A stretch of DNA of 58,441 nt from Bryobacteraceae bacterium (GTDB lineage Bacteria > Acidobacteriota > Terriglobia > Bryobacterales > Bryobacteraceae). The position numbers were made by a program, and so were the translations under genes. This document shows positions 40,310-49,497 of the stretch, piece after piece. The notes beneath the pieces are model-generated. The model was given only the letters and a program-made list of their open reading frames with translations. It made no database searches and was not told where the DNA came from. Each line of letters opens with the position of its first letter. The first letter of the stretch is position 1. The DNA is taken from positions 1 to 58,441 of the forward strand of contig JANWXD010000016.1 in assembly GCA_025055455.1 (NCBI GenBank), read 5' to 3'.

Positions 40310-42235
40310 TCAGGCCGCCGTCGGGGTGAGACATACCTGGCGCGTCCGGGCCAACCAGTGTCCGAGCGTGTTCAACGCCCACACCGGCGTCCACGCGAAG
40401 TTTTGCGACTCTTCCAAGAATCGGCGCCAGATGTGCTCCACGCCCGCGGGTTCGACCAAGCCGGAGTGCTTGACAGTTTGCAACCCCTCACGGACCGGTT
40501 CTTCCAGAGGGCCGCGGATCCAGACGGAAAAGGGCGCCGCGAATCCTCGCTTGGCGCGCCGGAGCTGCTCCTCGGAATAGAATTCGCGGCAGATCTGCCG
40601 CAACCAGAACTTGTCCGCCACTCCGTTGGGCAACAACACGTCGCCGGGCATGCGAAAGGCCCATTCGGCCACGTCGCGATCCAGCAGGGGAACGCGAATC
40701 TCCAAGGAATTGGCCATGCCGAAGACGTCGCCGTCTCGCAGCAGCGTGGAACCCAGGTAGAAGCGAGCTTCCAGCCGCGAGACCGAGGCGATGACGTCCC
40801 CCTCGACGATGCAATCCGCGCCGTCGATTTCCGGATCGTGGAACGAGGGCGTGAGACCCAAAGGTTCGGCGCGGAACCCGAGTCTCTCCATGTCGCGGTC
40901 GGGTAAGAGGCGCTGGTAGGAAAAGTAAATCGAGAGGATGCCCCCGTCCCCTCGGGCCAAGTCCCGACCTTTCTCGCGGATCAGGGAGGGCCGGCGCAGG
41001 CCCGCCAGTTCCACCAGACCGATCCGTGCGCGCTCCGGCATCCAGCGCAGCCAGCGCCTGCGGCGCACCCAACGGCGCACGCCATCGAAAGTCCAATAGC
41101 CGCCGAAGATTTCGTCGCCGCCTTGGCCCGAAAGCGCTACGACGATGCCCTCGCGCCGTACGGCGCGCGAGACCATATACGCGTTGACGCCGTCCACGGT
41201 GGGCTGGTCCAGGTGCCGGATGGCGTCGGTGGCCCACTCGAGCGCGCTGGCCGAATCCACGGTGCAAACGTGATGTGTGACGCCCAGCCGGGCTGCGGTT
41301 TGACGCGCCACAGCCGCTTCGTCCTGAAACCGGTCTTCGGGGAAGGACACAGTGAAGGCGTGGATTTGCTCCCCCGCCCCGTGGGCTGCGAGTCCGAGCA
41401 CCGCCGTCGAATCGAGACCAGAGCTGAGAAACACGCCCACAGGCACATCGCTGATCATATGGCGGTGCACGGAGCGTTCCAGCAGAGCACGTCCTTCCTC
41501 GACGAGCGTCGCGCGCGGCAGATGGCGCCGTGCCGGGTCGGGGGCGGGAAAGCTCCAGTAACGCTTTTGGCGGATCACGTTGCCGGCGAGATCCGTGACC
41601 ATCCACGATCCGGCCGGAAGCATCCGCACGCCCTCGACGATCGTCAACGGCTCCTGCACGGCGCCGTATGCCAGGTAGCTCGCCAAACCTCGAGGATCCA
41701 CCTCGGGGGGAATCAGACCGCTCGCCAGCAGTGCGCGCAGCTCCGAGCCGAACAGGAAGCACTCGCGACGCGCGGCGCAGTAAAGGGGCTTGATGCCGAG
41801 GTGATCCCGGGCGAGAAAGAGCTGTCGGCGTCGTGCGTCCCAAAGGGCGAAGGCGAACATGCCTCGGAACTTGTCCAGGCACTGCGTGCCCCAGTGTTCG
41901 TAGGCTCGCAGCAGCACCTCGGTGTCGCAGCGGCTGCGGAAGCGATAGCCGGCCTGCTCCAACGCGGTGCGCAGATCCCAGAAGTTATAAATTTCCCCGT
42001 TGTAGACGACCAGATCGCCGGTATCGGGATTTTCCATGGGCTGGTGGCCGAGCGGGGAGAGGTCCAGAATGGCTAGCCGTCGGTGGCCTAGGGCGAGGGT
42101 GTGTGAGCCGAATTGACGCAGCTCGAGGCCCTCGTCGTCCGGGCCCCGATGCGCCTGAGCGCAGGCCATGCGTCGCACCGCGCCGCGCGCCACCAAGGGT
42201 TCAACCGATCCGAGCAGGCCGGCGATGCCGCACAT
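40310..42235 (-). CDS. asnB: asparagine synthase (glutamine-hydrolysing) family protein
   Basis: 641 residues. The glutaminase domain starts with the nucleophile Cys2 (MCGIAGLLG), followed by AHRGPDDEG and YNGEIYNF. The synthetase domain has the pyrophosphate loop SSGLDST (271-277) and SGQGGDEIFGGY. These proteins amidate aspartate; in polysaccharide clusters many members modify sugars or proteins instead, and the link to the upstream GT4 and O-antigen ligase favours that here. The gene is 27 bp behind the GT4 gene but lacks a close Shine-Dalgarno; GATACT lies 6 bp before the ATG, so a separate leaderless start is possible. Confidence 0.88.
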   Translation of the reverse strand: MCGIAGLLGSVEPLVARGAVRRMACAQAHRGPDDEGLELRQFGSHTLALGHRRLAILDLSPLGHQPMENPDTGDLVVYNGEIYNFWDLRTALEQAGYRFRSRCDTEVLLRAYEHWGTQCLDKFRGMFAFALWDARRRQLFLARDHLGIKPLYCAARRECFLFGSELRALLASGLIPPEVDPRGLASYLAYGAVQEPLTIVEGVRMLPAGSWMVTDLAGNVIRQKRYWSFPAPDPARRHLPRATLVEEGRALLERSVHRHMISDVPVGVFLSSGLDSTAVLGLAAHGAGEQIHAFTVSFPEDRFQDEAAVARQTAARLGVTHHVCTVDSASALEWATDAIRHLDQPTVDGVNAYMVSRAVRREGIVVALSGQGGDEIFGGYWTFDGVRRWVRRRRWLRWMPERARIGLVELAGLRRPSLIREKGRDLARGDGGILSIYFSYQRLLPDRDMERLGFRAEPLGLTPSFHDPEIDGADCIVEGDVIASVSRLEARFYLGSTLLRDGDVFGMANSLEIRVPLLDRDVAEWAFRMPGDVLLPNGVADKFWLRQICREFYSEEQLRRAKRGFAAPFSVWIRGPLEEPVREGLQTVKHSGLVEPAGVEHIWRRFLEESQNFAWTPVWALNTLGHWLARTRQVCLTPTAA

Positions 42236-42262
42236 AAACCTAGTATCCCTTATCGGACCTCC

Positions 42263-43384
42263 TCAGGCGGAGTTCCGATCGCGGCGCAGCAAATGCTCCT
42301 CATAGATCTGCTCCATCTGCCGCACGGCCTTTTCCAGAGAATAATGCTGCTGAATGAAGGCCGCCGCCGCCTGACTGGTCGCTTGCCGGAGCGGTTCCTC
42401 GGCAATCGCTCGGCGCAGCTGGCCAACCAGGTCCTCGAGATCGTTGCTCCGGAACAGCAACCCGGTCTTCTCGTGGGTCACCAACTCCGGGCAACCTCCC
42501 ACAGCGGAGGCAACCACACAGCAGCCGCACGCCATGGCCTCCATCACGGCGTTCGGTAGTCCTTCGGTGAGCGAGGAGCAGACGAAAATGTCGATGCTGG
42601 CAAGCACCGGGGCCACGTCCGGTGTACGGGGATGGAACACCGTGCGTTTCGCGATCCCCAAGGCCTTCGCCCGCTCCTGGAGCGGTCGGCGTTCCGGCCC
42701 ATCGCCGGCGATGAGAAGTCGGGCGTTCGGGTAGTCCGGGGCCAGTTGTGCAAAGGCTTCCAGCAGCAGGCCGAGATTTTTCTCCGGCCGCAACACCGAA
42801 ACTGTGCCGATCACGACGCTTGCCTCTCGCAATTCCGGCAGCCTCTGCCGCCGATGGGGGCGGAACGCTTCCGTATCCACACCGTTAGGGCACACATGGA
42901 TGCGCTCTGGCCTGGCCGCCCTTTCGCACAACAGGTGTTCTCGCAGCGCCCGGGAGTTCACCACGACCCCGTCGGCTAGTCGGAGCGCGGCGCGCAAAGG
43001 CAGGCGGTACTTTGTCGGCACCAGTTCTAGGAAGCACCTCTGGCTGGCCAGCGCAACGACACCCGGGCACGTTCGCGCCGTCGGCACGGCGAACACGGTC
43101 AGTGTGAAATCGAACGGGTGGACAAGCTGGATGCGGTTGCGCTGGACGTAGTCGCGCAACTGGCGCGCGGATTCGACCGCGCTCCAATCCGCAAAGGAGC
43201 GCAGCGGCAGCCTCCAGACCGGCACGGCCGCCTGGCGCAAGATGGACTCGTTGAAGCCGCCGGCCACCGAGGCCACATGCGGCTGGAAGCGGTCGCGCGC
43301 CAGGCGCTTGGCGGTTTGCGCGAGCTGTCGCTCGCTGCCGCCTTCGCCCAACGAGTGGGCCAGCAGCAGCACGTTTACCGGCAT
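42263..43384 (-). CDS. glycosyltransferase family 4 protein
   Basis: 373 residues of GT-B fold. The N-terminal HSLGEGGSERQLAQTAKRL loop binds the acceptor. The C-terminal half has VIGTVSVLRPEKNLGLLLEAF, LLIAGDGPERRPLQERA and CSSLTEGLPNAVMEAMACGCCVVA, the nucleotide-sugar signature of GT4. It probably elongates a lipid-linked glycan in the cytoplasm. The ATG lies 1 nt after the stop of the O-antigen ligase gene, so the two are translationally coupled. Sugar donor unknown. Confidence 0.9.
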   Translation of the reverse strand: MPVNVLLLAHSLGEGGSERQLAQTAKRLARDRFQPHVASVAGGFNESILRQAAVPVWRLPLRSFADWSAVESARQLRDYVQRNRIQLVHPFDFTLTVFAVPTARTCPGVVALASQRCFLELVPTKYRLPLRAALRLADGVVVNSRALREHLLCERAARPERIHVCPNGVDTEAFRPHRRQRLPELREASVVIGTVSVLRPEKNLGLLLEAFAQLAPDYPNARLLIAGDGPERRPLQERAKALGIAKRTVFHPRTPDVAPVLASIDIFVCSSLTEGLPNAVMEAMACGCCVVASAVGGCPELVTHEKTGLLFRSNDLEDLVGQLRRAIAEEPLRQATSQAAAAFIQQHYSLEKAVRQMEQIYEEHLLRRDRNSA

Positions 43385-43385
43385 G

Positions 43386-44759
43386 TCAGCTGCGAGAACG
43401 TCCGCCGCCCAGTTCCTGCTGCATCGCCAGGTGATTGGCTGCAGTCAGTCCCACAAGGAAGGGCAAATAGTAAGCGTACGCAAGATGGGAAAACAGGGTT
43501 CCGACCGCATATGCGATGGTGGCGAGCAGCAACGATAACGACTGGCCAGCCCCCATCCGATGGCCCGCGGCGCGCGCCCATTTCATAGCGCGATGGTTGA
43601 GGCGGAGACATAGAACGATCGTCCAAAGGTAAAACAGCAAACCTGGAAGCCCCGTCTCGCTGGATATCTGCAAATAGGCATTGTGGGGACCTTGCCATGT
43701 GGATTTTCGACCCGTTTCTGCGCGCACGCGCAGGTCCACTGCCGGTTCGAACATGTGGGGCCCGACCCCGAGCAACGGATGTTGCAACGTTAGCCGGATG
43801 GCGTGCTTTTGCAGCTGGCGCCGAGCCTCCTGCGACTGGATCGCGCGCTCGACTTCCGAGTCTCCCGCGGGCGCTTCGTCGGAAAACAGATACATCAGCG
43901 TCCGGAGACGATCCAAAGTGCTCCGCGGAACTAAGGGTAAAACGGCGGGAATGGTGACTAGCAAGAGCACAACAGCGGCCAGGCGCTGGCTGCGCCGAGC
44001 CGTGATCAGAAACGTGAGCACCATCGCCGCGAGTGTGATGAAATTGCCTCGGGATCCGGTCTTGAGGAGGTACATGAGAGCAACCGGGGTCGCCAGCAAC
44101 ACGAACGCCCGGGCCGGCAAGGATTTGGTCCACAAAAACAGCATCAAAAACGAGAAAGTGAACAATAAGTGCAGGGCGAGATCGTTCGGATTTCCGAGAC
44201 TGGTATGTGGGATATCAAATCTGCCGCCGTCGAACTCTCCGTACCGCCAGCAGTACAAAAGCACCATCACGCCGCCTGCACCGGCCCAATACAGGAGCAG
44301 GCGGACCTGGCGCAGGGACAGGGCCGCCGCACAGAGGAAAAATGGCGCGGCATGGAACCGAAGGCCGTACTCCCATAGGAAATCCAAGCACACGCGCGGC
44401 CACAAGCCGAACAAACTCGCCCACCCGTACCAGACGAACAGAAGGAGCCACGGCAGGGCGAGGGGCGTCTTGAGAAATCGCGTCAGATGGCCGTGAAACA
44501 AGCACAAAAGCAGAGCGGCCAAACCTGTCGCGGCAGCACTGTGGACTTTGATGTGGAAGCGGGTCAGCAAAATTTCGGGAACGACGGCCAGGTGCGAAAA
44601 CATGTAGCAACCCAACAGAAAAGCGCAAGCGCTCGCCAGAACCGTGGGTTTGTCGGCGACCGCTGACGCCGCTCTGGGGACAGCGACGGGAGTTTGCGTG
44701 CTCCAGTGGGAACGGGGGAGACTGGCGGCGGGCCAGGAAGTCGGCGTCTGGCGCAACAC
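43386..44759 (-). CDS. O-antigen ligase/polymerase family membrane protein
   Basis: 457 residues with about 12 hydrophobic segments. The periplasmic Wzy_C-type loop includes HAIRLTLQHPLLGVGPHMF and QGPHNAYLQISSETGLPGLLFYLW, the hallmark H-N-x(L/Y) region of WaaL/Wzy proteins. The first 40 residues are a proline/serine-rich cytoplasmic tail. It would ligate or polymerise lipid-linked glycans at the periplasmic face. Start is GTG with no Shine-Dalgarno; a TTGGCA-17-GGTAAT pair ends 8 bp upstream. First gene of the ligase, GT4, asnB cluster. Confidence 0.85.
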   Translation of the reverse strand: MLRQTPTSWPAASLPRSHWSTQTPVAVPRAASAVADKPTVLASACAFLLGCYMFSHLAVVPEILLTRFHIKVHSAAATGLAALLLCLFHGHLTRFLKTPLALPWLLLFVWYGWASLFGLWPRVCLDFLWEYGLRFHAAPFFLCAAALSLRQVRLLLYWAGAGGVMVLLYCWRYGEFDGGRFDIPHTSLGNPNDLALHLLFTFSFLMLFLWTKSLPARAFVLLATPVALMYLLKTGSRGNFITLAAMVLTFLITARRSQRLAAVVLLLVTIPAVLPLVPRSTLDRLRTLMYLFSDEAPAGDSEVERAIQSQEARRQLQKHAIRLTLQHPLLGVGPHMFEPAVDLRVRAETGRKSTWQGPHNAYLQISSETGLPGLLFYLWTIVLCLRLNHRAMKWARAAGHRMGAGQSLSLLLATIAYAVGTLFSHLAYAYYLPFLVGLTAANHLAMQQELGGGRSRS

Positions 44760-44767
44760 GTTCTCAG

Positions 44768-44796
44768 ATTACCAATGCCCGCCTGCGTGTTGCCAA
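44768..44796 (-). promoter_or_regulatory. predicted promoter for the O-antigen ligase cluster
   Basis: Read on the reverse strand: TTGGCA (44791-44796), 17 bp, GGTAAT (44768-44773). The GTG start at 44759 is 8 bp further, near the expected +1. Confidence 0.45.
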
Positions 44797-44866
44797 GGGC
44801 AGATCGCTTAGAGTCCCTCGGGGATTTCTCTGGCTTTGCTGCCTGGAAGCCCCACGGACCGATGAG

Positions 44867-45310
44867 TCACGCCGGATACACGCCGGCGATGTAATTCTTG
44901 AGCTGGTGAATGGTCGCTTCTTGCGCCGCGATGATGGAACGCACGAGATCCCCGATCGAGATCACGCCCACCAGCCGATCTCCATCCATGACTGGCAAGT
45001 GCCGGATGCGGTGGTGAGTCACGATGCGCATGCACTCCTCCACGGTATGATCGGGCGTTACCGTGATGACCGGGCTGCTCATGATCTCCCGAACCTGCGT
45101 ATGTTGCGACGACTTCCCTTTGAGGATCACCTTGCGCGCGTAATCGCGCTCGGAGACCACGCCGACAAGTTTGCCCTCACTGATCACGACAAGCGCGCCC
45201 ACCCCTTTGTCCGCCATCATGGCGATGGCCTCGTACACGGAGGCTTCCGGCGGCAGACCCCAGACTTGGTAACCCTTGCTGTTCAGAATCGAACGCACGG
45301 TTTCGGTCAT
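44867..45310 (-). CDS. CBS domain protein
   Basis: 147 residues made of two CBS domains: about 9-62 ([44 protein letters not shown]) and 74-128 ([45 protein letters not shown]). A Bateman pair of this kind binds adenine nucleotides and senses energy state. No fused effector domain is present. GGAAGAGG precedes the ATG, and a good promoter lies inside the end of the upstream MFS gene. Partner unknown. Confidence 0.9.
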   Translation of the reverse strand: MTETVRSILNSKGYQVWGLPPEASVYEAIAMMADKGVGALVVISEGKLVGVVSERDYARKVILKGKSSQHTQVREIMSSPVITVTPDHTVEECMRIVTHHRIRHLPVMDGDRLVGVISIGDLVRSIIAAQEATIHQLKNYIAGVYPA

Positions 45311-45349
45311 CGTGGCCTCTTCCCGGCTCTCTGAGTTTCGTGTCCTTAC

Positions 45350-45378
45350 ACTCTACAGCCCTCGAGGCGGGCCGTCAA
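45350..45378 (-). promoter_or_regulatory. predicted promoter for the CBS gene, inside the MFS gene
   Basis: Read on the reverse strand: TTGACG (45373-45378), 17 bp, TAGAGT (45350-45355), giving a leader of about 35 nt before the CBS ATG. It overlaps the last codons of the MFS coding region. Confidence 0.5.
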
Positions 45379-46693
45379 GCGGCTGGGCGCGCTCAGCGCA
45401 GCTCGGGGTTGACGGCGCGGGGCGCTCCCACAAACGCAGGGCGAGAGTCCATGCCAGGGCGGGAATCAACCCCGACGACCCCGTGAGTGCCGCCAGCTTC
45501 TGGGGAGACATTCCCAGGTCCACCAGTAAGCCCCCCAGGTACGTCACCGAGGACATCGTCACCACGAAAAACGCGTAATCAGCAGAAAAAACGCGCCCGC
45601 GAAAGCGGTCGTCGGTGTGGATCTGCAATAGAGTGGTGGAGAAAACCCAAATGAGGGAGCCGCCGGCATGGGCGACAATTATGGCAGCCGCTGCCGCGGG
45701 CAGAGAAGGCGCGGCACCGAGGGCAAGATAGCCCGCCGCCCCTGCCAGGAAACCCAGGAGAATTCCTTTGCGTAGACGGGGCTCCTGCTGCCCAGCCCAG
45801 TAACTGCCGAGGATCGGACCGATCAGCGCGCCGATACCTCGGGCCCCCATCAGAAGGCTCATGCCCAGCATCCCGGCTCGCTGGGGATCCAAACGACCCA
45901 ACTCCACCGGGAAGACGCGCTCCCCCAGCACCGGCAGGATCACCCAGTTCGTTCCCATCAATCCCAAGCCAGCCTTGACCAGCAGCGTCGCCACCAGCCG
46001 CGCGTCGCTCCTCACGTAGCGGAATCCCTCGAACAGGGGCGAGAAATCCGTAAGGTCGCCCCAGCGGAGCGGGCGCGACCCTGTGACGTGCGGCTCGGAA
46101 AAGCACATGGCGCGTAACAGCAAAGCGGACAGCAGAAAGGTCGCGGCGTTGATCACGAAGACCGCCTGGCGCCCGAAAACGACCGCCACGGCCCCTCCGA
46201 TGGCTGAGCCTACCGCCAGATTGAACGACCACGTCGTCGACGACAGCGCGTTGGCGATGAGCACGTCCGGGCCGCGGCAAATGTTGGGGATCACTGCGTT
46301 GCGCGCCGGCTCGAAGAAGGCCCACATGGTGGTTTCGGCGAACAACAGCAGATAGATGCACCAGACCAGATCGGCGCGTTGGACCGCCAGCATGCCCAGC
46401 ACGATCGCCGCGCGCGCCACGTCGGCGAGAATCATGACGCGCTTGCGGCTCATGCGGTCGTTGAGGACTCCGGCGGCCGGGGCGATGAAAAACTGCGGGA
46501 GCACCTGGAGGACCACGGCGGTGGCCACCGACTTGGCGCTGCCCGTCAGCTCCAGCAGCAAGCTGTAGATGGCGATCGAGTACAGCCAGTCGCCGAGTTC
46601 GCTGACAATTTGCGCGAGCCAGAGGAGGCGGAAGTTCCGGTTGGACTGGACCAGACGCCAGTACGCGGTGAACGAGACCGGGCGTTGATCCAT
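45353..46693 (-). CDS. MFS transporter
   Basis: 446 residues with about 12 hydrophobic segments. Features typical of the MFS_3/EntS-like branch are WLAQIVSELGDWLYSIAIYSLLLELTGS in helix 1, GVLNDRMSRKRVMILADVARA (the motif A loop) and FFEPARNAVIPNI. This branch commonly exports siderophores or drugs; the substrate is not identifiable. The ATG is 1 nt after the trpS stop, so expression is probably coupled to trpS. Confidence 0.85.
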   Translation of the reverse strand: MDQRPVSFTAYWRLVQSNRNFRLLWLAQIVSELGDWLYSIAIYSLLLELTGSAKSVATAVVLQVLPQFFIAPAAGVLNDRMSRKRVMILADVARAAIVLGMLAVQRADLVWCIYLLLFAETTMWAFFEPARNAVIPNICRGPDVLIANALSSTTWSFNLAVGSAIGGAVAVVFGRQAVFVINAATFLLSALLLRAMCFSEPHVTGSRPLRWGDLTDFSPLFEGFRYVRSDARLVATLLVKAGLGLMGTNWVILPVLGERVFPVELGRLDPQRAGMLGMSLLMGARGIGALIGPILGSYWAGQQEPRLRKGILLGFLAGAAGYLALGAAPSLPAAAAAIIVAHAGGSLIWVFSTTLLQIHTDDRFRGRVFSADYAFFVVTMSSVTYLGGLLVDLGMSPQKLAALTGSSGLIPALAWTLALRLWERPAPSTPSCAERAQPLDGPPRGL

Positions 46694-46694
46694 G

Positions 46695-47684
46695 TCAGCA
46701 GGGAACGTACAGACCCATGCGGCGTTTCACCAACTCCACCGTAGCGTTGGCGATCGGCGCCACCCGCGCGGCGCCCTCCTTGAGGATGCGATCGACGTAT
46801 CCCGGCTCGCCGATAATCTCCCGGTAACGGCGCTGGAGCGGCTCCAGCTGCGCGATCACCAGGTCCGCCACCTCCTTCTTGAGCTGGCCGTAGCGCATCC
46901 CAGAAAAGTGCGCGCGCATCTGCTCGTCGCTCCAATCGCTGAAGGCTTGGAAGATGTTGAGCAGATTGGCGACCCCGGCGCCCAGGGCGTCGAAGTCCAC
47001 GGCCGGCCGCGAATCCGTGGTGGCGCGCTGGATCTTCCGGCGGATCACATCGGGGGGATCCAGCAACGCCACGGCGTGTCCGGAGGCAGCCTCGGACTTG
47101 CTCATTTTCTTCAGCGGATCGTCGAGGCCCATGATCCGCGCACCCACCGCCGGCAGTTTCGTCTCCGGCATCACGAAAGTCTCTCCGTATACCGAATTGA
47201 ATCGTTGGGCGATGTCGCGCGTCAGCTCGAGATGCTGGACCTGGTCATCGCCGACCGGAACGATCTGCGCCTGGTAGAGCAGGATGTCCGCCGCCATCAG
47301 CACCGGGTATTGCAGCAATCCGTCGCCGACGGTCTCCTGCTTCTCGGCTTTGGCTTTGTACTGCGTCATCCGGGTCAGCCAGCCCACAGGCGTCACACAG
47401 GTGAGCATCCAGGCCAGCTCGGCGTGCGCCGGCACCGAGGACTGCACCATGATCACGGACTGGGCCGGATCGATCCCGGCCGCCAGGAATAACGCCGCAA
47501 GCTCGGAGATCTTGGCGCGCAGCGTTGCCGGATCCTGATACACCGTCACCGCGTGCAGGTCCACGATGCAGTAAATGCATTCATAGTCATACTGGAGTTT
47601 GACCCAGTTTTTGAGCGCGCCGAGGTAGTTGCCGATGTGCAGGTTGCCCGACGGCTGTACGCCGGAAAACACTCGTGGTTTCAT
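46695..47684 (-). CDS. trpS: tryptophan--tRNA ligase
   Basis: 329 residues, the usual bacterial length. Class I signatures are HIGN (16-19, HIGH-like) and KMSKS (193-197). GDDQVQHLELTRDIAQRFN and the tryptophan pocket region (YCIVDLHAVTVYQ) match the family. It charges tRNA-Trp, whose gene is at 465-539. The start is the ATG of MKPRVFSGVQPSG; no clear Shine-Dalgarno precedes it. It diverges from the methyltransferase gene 31 bp away and leads into the MFS transporter gene. Confidence 0.95.
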   Translation of the reverse strand: MKPRVFSGVQPSGNLHIGNYLGALKNWVKLQYDYECIYCIVDLHAVTVYQDPATLRAKISELAALFLAAGIDPAQSVIMVQSSVPAHAELAWMLTCVTPVGWLTRMTQYKAKAEKQETVGDGLLQYPVLMAADILLYQAQIVPVGDDQVQHLELTRDIAQRFNSVYGETFVMPETKLPAVGARIMGLDDPLKKMSKSEAASGHAVALLDPPDVIRRKIQRATTDSRPAVDFDALGAGVANLLNIFQAFSDWSDEQMRAHFSGMRYGQLKKEVADLVIAQLEPLQRRYREIIGEPGYVDRILKEGAARVAPIANATVELVKRRMGLYVPC

Positions 47685-47715
47685 GCCGAGAGGGAGCGAC
47701 CTTTTATCGTAAGCG

Positions 47716-48936
47716 ATGCAGGCCGGCGGAACAACGCGGGAGAGGACGCTTGAGATCGCCGTGGAAAAGTGGATCTACGGCGGCAAGGGCCTGGGGCGCC
47801 TGGAGGGTCGCGCGGTTCTGGTGCCGTACGTCCTCCCCGGAGAGACCGCCCGGGTTCGCATCGCGCGGGAAAAGCCAGGATGGATCGAAGCCGATCTGGT
47901 GGAGGTGCTGGCACCAGCGCCCGGCCGGATCCCCGCGCCGTGTCCCTACTTCCAGCGCTGCGGGGGCTGCCACTACCAGCACGCCGCCTACGAGACGCAG
48001 CTCGAACAGAAGCGCCGCGTCCTCGTCGAGGTTCTGCGTCGGATCGGCAAAATGGAGCCTCCCGAGTCGGTGGAAGTCATCGCGGGCCCGGACTGGGAGT
48101 ATCGCAACCGGACCCAGTTCCACCTCGACGGGCGCCAAATCGGATATATGGAACCGGCTTCACACCGGCTGTGCTCGGTGGAGCGTTGCGCGATTTCCTC
48201 GCCCAAGATCAATGAAGCCCTGGCGGCGCTGCGCGGCATGCTGCACCACCGCCGGTTCCCGCGCTTTGTGCGCTGTATCGAGCTGTTCACGAACGAAAGC
48301 CAGGTGCAGCTCAATGTCCTCGAGTCGAGGCAACCGGTCGCCCGCTCGTTTTTCGAATGGTGCGCGGAACGGATCCCGGGCGCCGCCGCCGGCAGCTTGG
48401 ACTACCCGGCGGCTGGCGGCCTGTTCCGAGTCAGCCACGGGTCGTTCTTCCAGACCAACCGGTTTCTCATTGACCGGCTCGTCGAGTGCGTGGTCGAAGG
48501 AAAAGCGGGAAGGCACGCGGTGGATCTGTACGCGGGCGTCGGGTTGTTCTCCCTCCCGCTGGCCCGTTGCTTCGAGCAGGTGACCGCCGTGGAGGCCGCT
48601 CGGAACGCCTTCCAGGATCTGGAGTTCAACGCCGCCCGGGCGGCCGTGGCGGTCCGAGCGGTGCGGAGCACCTCGGAGGCTTTCTTAGAGCGGTGCACGG
48701 AACCGGTGGACCTCATCGTTGCCGATCCCCCGCGGATGGGCCTGGGTTCGAGCGTGGTGCGCGGGCTCTTGCGAGTCCGGCCTCCGCTACTCGTGATCGT
48801 CTCCTGCGACCCCGCGACCCTGGCCCGTGACCTGCGGGCCTTGGTCGCCGGAGGCTACCGTCTGACGAAGTTGACCTTCGTCGATCTGTTCCCGCAGACC
48901 TTCCACATCGAGAGCGTGGCGGAGCTGACGGCGTGA
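47716..48936 (+). CDS. 23S rRNA (uracil-5)-methyltransferase, RlmD/RumA-type
   Basis: 406 residues. The TRAM domain is at the N-terminus (EKWIYGGKGLGRLEGRAVLVPYVLPGE). A 4Fe-4S cluster is likely held by CPYFQRCGGC (C76, C82, C85) plus C153 or C158. The SAM-binding motif is VDLYAGVGLFSLPLA, and the catalytic SCDPATLARD carries the nucleophilic cysteine. Which uridine is modified (RlmC/RlmD/TrmA class) cannot be decided by eye. No Shine-Dalgarno; TATCGT lies 5 bp before the ATG. Divergent from trpS and convergent with the pilin gene. Confidence 0.9.
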   Translation: MQAGGTTRERTLEIAVEKWIYGGKGLGRLEGRAVLVPYVLPGETARVRIAREKPGWIEADLVEVLAPAPGRIPAPCPYFQRCGGCHYQHAAYETQLEQKRRVLVEVLRRIGKMEPPESVEVIAGPDWEYRNRTQFHLDGRQIGYMEPASHRLCSVERCAISSPKINEALAALRGMLHHRRFPRFVRCIELFTNESQVQLNVLESRQPVARSFFEWCAERIPGAAAGSLDYPAAGGLFRVSHGSFFQTNRFLIDRLVECVVEGKAGRHAVDLYAGVGLFSLPLARCFEQVTAVEAARNAFQDLEFNAARAAVAVRAVRSTSEAFLERCTEPVDLIVADPPRMGLGSSVVRGLLRVRPPLLVIVSCDPATLARDLRALVAGGYRLTKLTFVDLFPQTFHIESVAELTA

Positions 48937-48975
48937 ATCCCACCCGATGGTCGGCGTGCCGCAAAGGGCGGCGCG

Positions 48976-49470
48976 TCATTTCATCTCTGGGCTAGCTGCG
49001 GTCGCCGGTTCCTGGCCCCAGTTCTCCCGGATGACCATCGTTTGATCGGAGTAAAATGTCCGCCGCCCGGTGTTGCCGTAGGCCGTGGGCACCGCGATAA
49101 TCTTGTAACCTTGCGGCGTGGCCTCGAGCGTGAACCGGTAGCCGCCCTTCTCTCCTTCAGCCAAATCCTTCGGGATCAAGTCGGCGCCTGCTGGTCCGGG
49201 CTGCCCGCTGGCGGGCGGCCCCAGCTCGGCCAAAGACGCGGCGTACTTGCCGAACTGGGCCGAGTACTGCGCTTGGGCCGTGTGAATCGTCTGAATGTGG
49301 CGCGCCGCCGCCGTCTCGCGCGCATTCATCAGGATCTGGCTGAACTTCGGAGCCGCGGCGCTGATCAGGATGACGATGATGGCAATGACGATCAGCAGCT
49401 CGATGAGAGTAAAACCTCGCTGCCGTTTCAAGCGCTCACGCGGGCCTCGCATACCTCTAGCGTATCGCAT
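48976..49470 (-). CDS. type IV pilin-like / type II secretion pseudopilin
   Basis: 164 residues. The prepilin leader ends at G19 before FTLIELLIVIAIIVILISAAAPKF, with Glu at mature position 5 (E24), as needed for prepilin peptidase and assembly. The mature domain has repeated Tyr/Gln-rich helices (IQTIHTAQAQYSAQFG) and a short globular part, close to GspG-like pseudopilins. I favour the first ATG because AGGA lies 8 nt upstream. It stands 27 bp behind kdsA, without other pilus genes nearby. Confidence 0.85.
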   Translation of the reverse strand: MRYARGMRGPRERLKRQRGFTLIELLIVIAIIVILISAAAPKFSQILMNARETAAARHIQTIHTAQAQYSAQFGKYAASLAELGPPASGQPGPAGADLIPKDLAEGEKGGYRFTLEATPQGYKIIAVPTAYGNTGRRTFYSDQTMVIRENWGQEPATAASPEMK

Positions 49471-49497
49471 CCCAATAGTCCTGACGTGCGGTTGGTC

